Shown piece after piece: positions 56,733 through 64,000 of a DNA stretch of 64,000 nt. The position numbers were made by a program, and so were the translations under genes. A model generated the notes under the pieces. That model did not search any database. It saw only the letters and a list, made by a program, of their open reading frames with translations, and was not told the origin of the DNA. Positions within the stretch are counted from its first letter, which is position 1. Each line of letters begins with the position of its first letter. This DNA comes from Basidiobolus meristosporus CBS 931.73 (taxonomy: Eukaryota; Basidiobolomycota; Basidiobolomycetes; Basidiobolales; Basidiobolaceae). The stretch is taken from contig MCFE01000063.1 of assembly GCA_002104905.1 (NCBI GenBank), forward strand, positions 124,001-188,000, written 5' to 3'.

Positions 56733-57984
56733 ATGTTGGTTAGATCCTCAGTCTTAGGCCTCTTATATCTCTCTGCTCTTTCACTCGTTAGTGGTGCACC
56801 TGTTCAGATTTCTTCAAGAAAGTGGAACACCCTAGACGGAAAGCCCAGTTTGCTTTTCGGCCACCGAGGCGATAAGGCCATGATGCCCGAGCATACCTTG
56901 GGATCCTACCATCTTGCTGCCATCGAAGGAGCGGATTACGTTGAGCCAGACCTTGCACTCACCAAAGACGGGCACTTGGTTTGCAACCATGACCTCTCAC
57001 TTCTATCGACTACAGACATTGCCGAGCACCCGGAGTTTGCCAGCAGACAACGTAACCTGACCGATATCTTGGATGATGTGGAGACTACCATAACCAATAA
57101 CTGGTTCATCGAAGATTTCACCCTTGCTGAGTTGAAAACCCTTAAAGTTCGTCAGGCACAGGTTGGGGTGCGTCCTTTATATTTTGACCATACATTCGAG
57201 ATCCCCACTTTCGAGGAGTATCTCACGCTGATCCAGAATCTTTCGGTTCGACTAAACCGTCCAATTGGTTGGTTCCATTTCATTCCACAAATTCGCGCAA
57301 ACGTTCGTCAATTAACCATTCAATACAGGAATTGTTCCTGAGCTCAAGCATGCCGCTCACAACAATAAGTTACACAGCAACACACCTCATTTCTTCGAGA
57401 ACCTAGTGTTGGATACATTAGATAAATTTGGCTATCCCCGCCGCAACAATAATATTAACGCCACCCATATTCTTCGTGATGATGGTGTCGCCGTTCCTCG
57501 AGGCCACATTGTCATTCAAAATTTTGAAGTCGAATCAGCCAAGTACCTAGGGAAGAACTCCGACCATGACATTCTTATGCTAGTATGGGCCAACGCCTGG
57601 GCCCTCACCCCTAAAGGGCTGGATGATATCGCGACATTCGCCACCCATATTGGTCCATGGAAGGAATTTTTCGTTACCGGAGCCGAGGCTGAGTACAAAT
57701 ACAACGCTATCAAATGGGATAAAAATCAAATCCGTAAGCTTGGTGGATTCATCCCCCCTCATAGACTGATGAAGGAGATCCACAAACGTAAGCTTCGTGC
57801 TATTGGATATACTTTCTACGATAGCCATGAGCCTTCGCAGCGAGGATGTGCCATCAAGTGTTCGAAAGAGTCACGTGCACAGGAGCTCGACTATTTCTTC
57901 AAGCTAGGTATGGATGGCCTTTTTGTAGAAGGAGTTTCCAATGCTATCCAGATCCGTGATCAATACTTTGGGATTATGGCTTAA
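56733..57984 (+). CDS. Secreted glycerophosphodiester phosphodiesterase
   Basis: Exons are 56733-57267 and 57329-57984, giving 396 aa. A signal peptide (MLVRSSVLGLLYLSALSLVS) leads the TIM-barrel GDPD domain. Catalytic and metal-binding motifs: LLFGHRGDKAMMPEHTLGSY, ADYVEPDLALTKDGHLVCNHD (the E/D pair and second His, HD), FEIPTFEEYLTLI, IGIVPELKH (metal Glu), and the end GMDGLFVEGVSNAIQIRDQY. The enzyme hydrolyses glycerophosphodiesters to glycerol-3-phosphate and an alcohol, allowing use of extracellular phospholipid headgroups as phosphate source. Length and order resemble secreted GlpQ-like enzymes. The single intron (61 bases) has donor GTTGGT, weaker than usual, but the join restores the PELKH motif. 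Confidence 0.9.
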
Positions 57985-60375
57985 AGGCGGAGATGCTGCT
58001 CAGTACAAATCCTGGCTTGGAAATAAATTTTGAGTGAAAATCATTGCGTCATTCTTTAGGAGCGTATTGTTCCAGGATTGCTGCCGTAGTCAATTGCTTC
58101 CATTGTCTCATGTTCGGTGGAACTGGTTATACATAATTTACTAACTTGGCTATGATGGGGAATATTACCACGGGCCCAGTCCATTATACTATAGATTACT
58201 GCCCACCAGATATAGAATCTGTTTGGTGATGGGTATTGGAATGTTTGCACGCCCATTTCCAGTAGCCCAGGCTGATATTGTAGTGTCAGTTATTGCTTCC
58301 AGATCCTGTGCCGAAAATCTGCGATTTTGACAGCCCCTATGAATTCTTCTAGATCAGCCCTAAATGCTCTAGTGGCTGAGTAATATTCACTACACATAGC
58401 TGTGTTTCATTAAGTTCCTTAAGCTAAAATGAGTATGTTTCAAGAGATAGCTAAATATGTGCCAAATTGGACGCGTGATTCAGTCAATGGCACAGAGATG
58501 AACAAGGAGTCGATACGAATCTACCTGGTTTGGGCTAGCAACGATGGGAATTCTATTGCCAAGTACATCGCCAAAGGTTTCTACCAGCTTGCAATCATTG
58601 ATACAATTAACAAAGGATTACCAACGGGCCTATTGACCGTAGTCTACTTTGAGCAGTTGTCAATTATCACGTGGTCACAAGCCAGTTCCGTTAAGCAATG
58701 TGAATGGATACATGAAGGCAGGGTGGAGAGCTACGCATTTTGTGACAATTGTAGACGACAGCTGTCAGTTAAGTGGGCATTAGTGCAGGCCGCATTGATT
58801 TTTACTCCAGTCATTAGAAACGAGTAACATATATATTCAAATTGCTATTAGTGAGAAAGTCCCTGCACAAATCCCAGGCTTCATGGTCACTTGGAGAAGT
58901 GGAAGCTGGCGGTTTAATGCAATTCGCAAATCAATACATACCCAGTTGTCTAGATAGTCGAGTTAAAATCATGCAATAAAGCTGCGAGCATTGCCAATGA
59001 GGTATGTGTATTTTGGCTAGCCTTCTATATGATGAAATAACCTGTTTCGTCATCAATAGATGATTTGTATGTGGCTTTTGCAGATCTGACCGATGATGGC
59101 CCTCATATTATATGGCAATTTGCGATGAAGCACAGAGTGCACCACTAAATCACTTCCGTCATGATGATGAATCACTCCACTTCTACCTGCCTCAACTATG
59201 ATGTCCAACGTCTGTTGTGCCCGTAGGATCTAGCCGTGGATTCCATCGACAGTGATCCCAACAGACTCAGGTAGATGTCCTTATTGATCGTGGGAGACCC
59301 AACTTCGGGCATGACTAGTTCGTTCTGGAATGATCTCAACTGCTGATCAAGGTTCATTGTTCTTCAACACATGGTGTGATTTGAAGAGTTGGTGCCCGTA
59401 TCATGACGTGGTTTATATGCTGAAACATCGAGATGGGTCTGTAGATACTTAGCTGGTGAGCGGTTCCTACCCGTATGCAGTCAGTAATTGCTAGTTCTGT
59501 TGGTGGCATGCGTGGAGAGAGCAATTTGCGGTACTGATGCTTCGGCTTTGCGGATGGCATGCCACCTGAAACAAGTCAGTTGTACTGATATTGCGGAGAA
59601 GGCGGTCTATAGTCGACTGAAACTAACAGTCGATCTCTAGTTTCTCCCAGAATGGGTGCATGCAAAATCAGATCCAAACCAAATGGGAAGATGATCAATT
59701 ATGGACTGTTGTCCTCAGAAGGAATGGGTGCAGCCGCGGAACGGATTTCTTTTTGAATAGGCAAGGCAGAGAAAAGGCATGGCCAGGGGTGATTACTCAC
59801 GACGCAGGGCGCTGGCTGGCTGCAGGGCTCTTCTCGGTGGCCGAGAAATCAACTTACCATCATTAGGAAGCCATGTCGATATGCCAGATGATATAAGGTT
59901 GATGGAAGCAGGAGACGGTGTAGTGAATCGATTTGTGATCAGTAGTCGAGATTTCCCGGGTGCATTCCAGATAATTCTCTTCGGTTAGCTGAGATGTTTG
60001 GACTCTGAGACTGTTTAGTGTCGACCTGAAACTATCATAGTCTCAACCATGATTAAGACCTGCTGAATGAACCTGATGGAGCATTTGTAAACATCAATCA
60101 CTGTCCTCACTAATTAAATATAACCCTGTTTGTGCTTCAGAGCTGATTGATTATTTAATTTTCTTGAACCGGCTACGCAACAAGACAGAAGGCTCATTAG
60201 TATTATGTCAGTTTTTGTATCAGTCTATATTTAAAGTAACATCACACCAAGACATTGCGCTTTTGGGTAAAGTGATTGGTGGTGAGTGAAAGTTGCTACT
60301 CTAATGTTTTCAAGTATCTTCTAAATTCTTTCTACCAACTGAGGTCATCTGAAACGAATTTGGATGGACCAACAC
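57985..60375. other. Long intergenic region with one unassigned ORF
   Basis: About 2.4 kb. Apart from the 132-codon frame at 58429-58827, only short frames without domains are seen. No repeat shared with the LINE cluster was noticed. Confidence 0.4.
58429..58827 (+). CDS. Unassigned ORF, 132 aa
   Basis: A single uninterrupted frame from ATG 58429 to TAA. The sequence contains a possible helical stretch (SIAKYIAKGFYQLAIIDTIN), a short Cys-x2-Cys (FCDNCRRQL) and a hydrophobic end (VKWALVQAALIFTPVI). No family is recognised, no signal peptide is present and no clear TATA box precedes it. The length is greater than most chance frames nearby, but coding is not shown. It could be a lineage-specific gene or a relic. 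Confidence 0.28.
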   Translation: MSMFQEIAKYVPNWTRDSVNGTEMNKESIRIYLVWASNDGNSIAKYIAKGFYQLAIIDTINKGLPTGLLTVVYFEQLSIITWSQASSVKQCEWIHEGRVESYAFCDNCRRQLSVKWALVQAALIFTPVIRNE

Positions 60376-60383
60376 TATATAAA
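60376..60383 (+). promoter_or_regulatory. TATA box of CCCH zinc-finger gene
   Basis: TATATAAA is 76 bases before the ATG at 60452. Confidence 0.6.
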
Positions 60384-60451
60384 GATTGGCCAACCTTCAG
60401 TAAATCGGAAATCCATCCACTACTGAACCGGATATTTTGATCCTAGCAATT

Positions 60452-61395
60452 ATGGATTCGTACACAATACCAAGATTCTCTGTCTGGTGTAATCCTTCGA
60501 TGAACAGTTGTTCCTGGACATTCAATACATCTTCCGGCTCACCCATCAATGCCCAGAGCACTGCAGACGAGGATGATAAGCGGAGATTGGTTGATTGCAC
60601 CTTTGCCACTGGTGCTACAATTCCTATGGGTGGCTCCTCCTTAGATGCGTATTTCGAGAGAAGCTTCTCATGTGAGAGCCTGGCCAGTTCCAATGATCTT
60701 TCAATACCAAACTCCTCCGATTCAGAGGATATCAAACCTTCGTGGCCCCATCAAATCCTACCTGATGCCTGTACCATAGATTCTGCTCCAAAGTTCGATG
60801 ATACTCAGCCCTTAGAGAACGATCCAGCGGGCATAAACCGATTGGAATGCCACCGAAATTCTTGGGATAGCAATGGTGGAATCGTAAACCATAGGATAGC
60901 AAATCAAGCTGTACAGCCGGTAATCGAGAAAGACAACAGGAAAAGCAATTTGTACAAGACTGAGTTCTGTAGAAGTTATGAGGAGACAGGTTATTGCAGG
61001 TCAGTAGGTCATCCGCTTCCATTGCATAAGAAATGTTCTGACGTAACAGAATTAGATATGGCTCCAAATGCCAATTTGCGCATAGTTCTTCGGAATTGAG
61101 AGTGATCGCTCGCCATCCAAAATACAAAACAGTAATATGTAAAACGTTTTGGGAGCAAGGGACCTGTCCTTATGGAAAACGTTGTTGTTTCATTCATCAC
61201 ACAAAATCCGAAAACGGAGAGCAGTCCAAGCATCATAGGGGCTCGAATACCTGGGAAGTCTTTTCATTTCAGCCGAATTCGCGAATTCGTAGAAATTCTG
61301 CAGACATGGTGTATACACTAATCTCGAAGGACTGTGAGGCATCAAGTAAGGAATGCTTTAATAAGAGGCTACCGATTTTCCAGCATATAGGCTAA
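60452..61395 (+). CDS. TIS11/tristetraprolin-type tandem CCCH zinc-finger protein
   Basis: Exons are 60452-60999 and 61056-61395, giving 295 aa. Two C-x8-C-x5-C-x3-H fingers sit near residues 175-235: [21 protein letters not shown] and [21 protein letters not shown]. The lead-in of finger 1 is LYKTEF, and the linker is [16 protein letters not shown]. This is the canonical tristetraprolin layout. Such proteins bind AU-rich elements in mRNA 3' UTRs and promote decay (yeast Cth1/Cth2, animal TTP). The N-terminal 170 residues are Ser/Asp-rich and disordered, as is the C-terminal tail. The only intron (56 bases) splits finger 1 between its second and third Cys. Retention would bring an in-frame stop and remove both functional fingers. 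Confidence 0.92.
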
Positions 61396-62130
61396 GGTCT
61401 TTCCATATCACGCATTACCAACCTATGCACTCGAGATTTTCTTTCATGCTTTGAAATGGATGTTTTGTTTCAAATTTTTAATTGCTTTCACCAAAAAATG
61501 AAAAGAAAGCTTGGTTAGTTTAAACAATAGTGTATATATCATGTACAAAGATAATTCCTTCCCACCATCACTACCATCGTATTGCCCATATATAGGTTGA
61601 GTTATATTTCAGCTCTCTGCATTTGCATGATCTTTGTGGTAGTAATTATTGCCTAAATAGTTAATTTATTTTTGGTGTATTAACATTTTGCATATGCGAG
61701 TTTGCGCAGTGTTTCCAGTCTACAATAAATATAGCTTAAGAATGCAAAATTGCATATAATCTTTTTAATCCTGAATATAAAGGTCAGTGTGCTCAGCTCA
61801 ATGTCTAGCACATGCTTTAGTTTAAGGCACAAAATGGTAATCAGCTACCCATAATTTTCAAAGAATTGCTTGGATATGTAAGGAGATGGATAGTAGCACT
61901 TCACAACCTCTAACTAACATGCAGTTTTTTGATATCAATACATTTGTTACAAGTGGGAATATGGATATGTACTTTGGGTAGGGGGACAAAGTTAATTCCA
62001 GTAGGTGAAGCCATAATATGCAATAGTACAAGCTTGACTATATATTAAGTAACTTGTTGGGGATGACATTCAATAGTAGGTGAGATCCTGAGTTTGAAGC
62101 TTGAAAAAAGAATCTCAATACAGTACAGGT
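61396..62130. other. AT-rich intergenic region
   Basis: No gene was seen. AT-rich sequence between the zinc-finger gene and the LINE cluster, with short mononucleotide runs. Confidence 0.45.
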
Positions 62131-62626
62131 GTTAGGGGGGGAGACAGTCACCAACAGGTGTAATTCTTATTTCAGTTGAAACAAAGAAGACAGCACTACA
62201 GATGAAGCTTTGATACAAGAGTGTGTAACTGAGGGGAATTGGCAGGTAAGCTAATAAGGAGAGATGATAGTTCTTCAATGCTCAAGACACTGTTCAGTGG
62301 GAAAGGGGGTAGCAGGAGGGGCAAGAATGATTTGTGAACAACATTGATAAGGCAAATATGATAAGTATTGACACTAATCACAAAGGGAGTGTGCTGTTTC
62401 AGATACTGTTGCCAAAGGTCTGTCAAGTACTTCAGGTAGGCCAGCTTGGGTTTTCTGAATGCATGATATAATTGGCAAACTTCTTGACATCTGGATCTCC
62501 AACTATAGTTCTCCAGTAGGAGCCAGGTGAGGTGCAGTGAGTTTGCTTCCAGGCCTTGATCAGTGGGTTATTGCAGTGGTGAAGTCTGAGATATAATCCA
62601 GTTCTAAAGTAGAGAAGTGTGATCTT
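62131..62626 (-). mobile_element. 5'-truncated LINE copy A (3' end only, frameshifted)
   Basis: On the minus strand this is the last ~500 bases of the non-LTR element also seen as copies B and C. It encodes the C-terminal segment (TDLWQQYLKQHTPFVISVNT, then HTLVSKLHL and a stop) followed by a short 3' UTR ending in a C-run and TAAC. Compared with copy C it is the most diverged and has lost one T in the run near 62452, which breaks the frame. It ends abruptly at about 62626 where similarity to copy C stops, the usual picture of incomplete target-primed reverse transcription. Confidence 0.75.
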
Positions 62627-62763
62627 GGGTTAAGCATAGTGGATCACAGTCATCAAGTGGTGAAATCTTCATATACTTATGACAAGAATCAAAAGAGGCC
62701 AAGTTAATCTGAAGTTAATCCTAGAAAGCGAGGCCTGAGAGATTGTTGTATCCAAGAGAAAAG

Positions 62764-63133
62764 TGTTAGGGGGGGACAGTCACCAACAGGTGAAATCTTT
62801 ATTTCAGTTGAAACAAAGAAGCCAGCGCTACTGTTGTAGCTTTGATACAAGAGTGTGTAACTGAGGGGAATTTGTAGGTAAGTTAATAAGCAGTGATGAT
62901 AGCTCTTCAGTGCTCAAGACACTGTTCAGTGGGAAGGGGGGTAGCAAGAGAGGTACGAATGACTTGTGAACAACATTAATGAGGGGAATATGATAAGGAT
63001 TGATATTCATCATAAAGGGAGTGTGCTGCTGCAGATATTGCTGCCAAAGGTCTGTCAAGTACTTCAGGTAGGCCAGCTTGGGTTTTTCTGACTGCAGAAT
63101 AAATTCAGCAAACTTCTTGACTTCAGGATCTCC
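62764..63133 (-). mobile_element. 5'-truncated LINE copy B (3' end only)
   Basis: About 370 bases, minus strand, nearly identical to the 3' end of copy C. It encodes the same C-terminus (TDLWQQYLQQHTPFMMNINP, ending HTLVSKLQQ). It stops at about 63133 exactly where the 3' terminus of copy C begins, so the two lie head to tail with no spacer. Confidence 0.78.
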
Positions 63134-64000
63134 AAGTATAGTAGGGGGAGACAGTCACCAACAGGTGAAATCTTTATTTCAGTTGAAACAAAGAAGCCAG
63201 CGCTACTGTTGTAGCTTTGATACAAGAGTGTGTAGCTGAGGGGAATTTGTAGGTAAGTTAATAAGAAGTGATGATAGTTCTTCAGTGCTCAAGACACTGT
63301 TCAGTGGGAAGGGGGGTAGCAAGAGTGGTAAGAATGACTTGTGAACAACATTAATGAGGGGAATGTGATAAGGATTGATATTCATCATAAAGGGAGTGTG
63401 CTGCTGCAGATATTGCTGCCAAAGGTCTGTCAAGTACCTCAGGTAGGCCAGCTTGGGTTTTTCTGACTGCAGAATAAATTCAGCAAACTTCTTGACTTCA
63501 GGATCTCCAAGTATAGTTCTCCAGCAGGAGCCAGGTGCTGTGTGGTGTGTTCTCTTCCAGGCCTTAATCAGTGGGTTGTTGCAGTTGTGAAGTCTGAGGT
63601 ATAATCTGGTTCTAAGGTAGAGAAGTCTGATCTTATAGGGCATAAACCCAAAAGCACCAAGAATAGCATGTCTGTAGGGGCATTCAGGCAAATGAGGCAC
63701 CAAGGAGGTAATGCACCATACTGCAAACTTGTCAAGCTTAGTGCAGTCTCTAGAAGTAAGAGAGAGAAGTGGTAAGCCAAATTCCAGGACAGGGAAGTCA
63801 AACTGCTTGAGTAAAAGGAGGCAGCTGGGAGCTGAAGTTGTAGGAGGAGTAACAGCCAGTAGCTTGTGGAGTGCCTGTCTTGCCATGATAATTCTCTTCT
63901 TCAGGTGTGCTCCAGAGTCTAGTCCAGTAGGAAGGAAAGGAAAGCCAAGATATGTAGCAGAAACTTGAGCAGGTAGAGTGGAGTTCTCCAAGTTGGGTTA
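63133..64000 (-). mobile_element. LINE (non-LTR retrotransposon) copy C, 3' part, continues past window end
   Basis: The frame 63991-63203 (262 codons, still open toward the window edge) has the region just after the reverse-transcriptase fingers/palm of non-LTR elements: YLGFPFLPTGLDSGAHLKKR, then KQFDFPVLEFGLPLL, FAVWCITSLVPHLPEC, HAILGAFGFMPYKIRLLYLR. The YLG-x-P motif and the downstream P-LE-GL pattern are typical of LINE RT thumb and connection regions. The catalytic YADD box lies beyond the window. The 3' UTR is short and ends in a C-run on the minus strand. No poly(A) tail is evident. Confidence 0.75.

Noticed and set aside
1-64000. tRNA genes, rRNA, CRISPR arrays, riboswitches
   Set aside because: I looked for B-box-like GGTTCGA words and regular short repeats and found none forming a credible cloverleaf or array. 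Eukaryotic gene structure makes prokaryotic features irrelevant.

Overview
This is a window of fungal nuclear DNA. Protein-coding genes are broken by many short GT-AG introns (about 40-80 bases), and the families include fungus-specific ones: a velvet regulator, a KCH-type potassium importer, AA11 chitin-active LPMOs and Mgm101. The moderate AT content, secreted S1 (trypsin-fold) proteases, a group XII-like phospholipase A2, a PRXL2A-type peroxiredoxin-like protein and a LINE retrotransposon cluster would fit an early-diverging ('zygomycete'-type) fungus. That placement is inference. No rRNA, tRNA, CRISPR or bacterial-style operon was seen.

Layout. 1-5 kb: gene-poor, with decayed repeats and two tiny ORFs behind TATA boxes. 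5-12 kb: velvet gene (+), MGM101 (-), KCH1-like gene (+). 12-20 kb: two paralogous trypsin-fold proteases (-) on either side of a small membrane protein gene and the COX4/5 gene (+), then a p24 cargo receptor (-) and a PLA2-like protein lacking the catalytic His (-). 21-29 kb: NIF3 (+), ALG12 (+), a CECR5-type HAD protein (-) and the SUN-domain protein SLP1 (-). 29.8-36 kb: PL14-like lyase (-), a MIR-domain protein with a repetitive N-terminus (+), a mitochondrial rhomboid (-) and PRXL2A (+). 36-47.6 kb: PCNA (-) divergent from the nucleoporin NUP155/170 (+), an arrestin-like protein, a UPF0045 protein, an alpha/beta hydrolase (-) and glyoxalase II (+). 49-54 kb: tandem AA11 LPMOs (+) and a type II membrane protein resembling DUF1647 (-). 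56.7-61.4 kb: a secreted GDPD phosphodiesterase (+) and a TIS11-type CCCH protein (+). 62-64 kb: head-to-tail, 5'-truncated copies of one LINE (-).

Most genes are unrelated housekeeping genes, each with its own promoter. Links are loose. Several products act in the secretory pathway or at the cell surface (p24, ALG12, SLP1, proteases, PLA2-like, PL14-like, AA11 pair, GDPD) and several in mitochondria (Mgm101, COX4/5, HAD/CECR5, rhomboid, probably GLO2). The most notable observations are a near-identical catalytic block shared by the two AA11 genes (apparent gene conversion), the non-tryptic S1 pocket shared by both proteases, the catalytically dead PLA2-like protein, the MIR/glycine-zipper/repeat protein, two GC-AG introns, and the LINE 3' ends with a TTAGGG-like terminus. 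All exon models were built by hand from splice signals and reading-frame closure, without RNA evidence.
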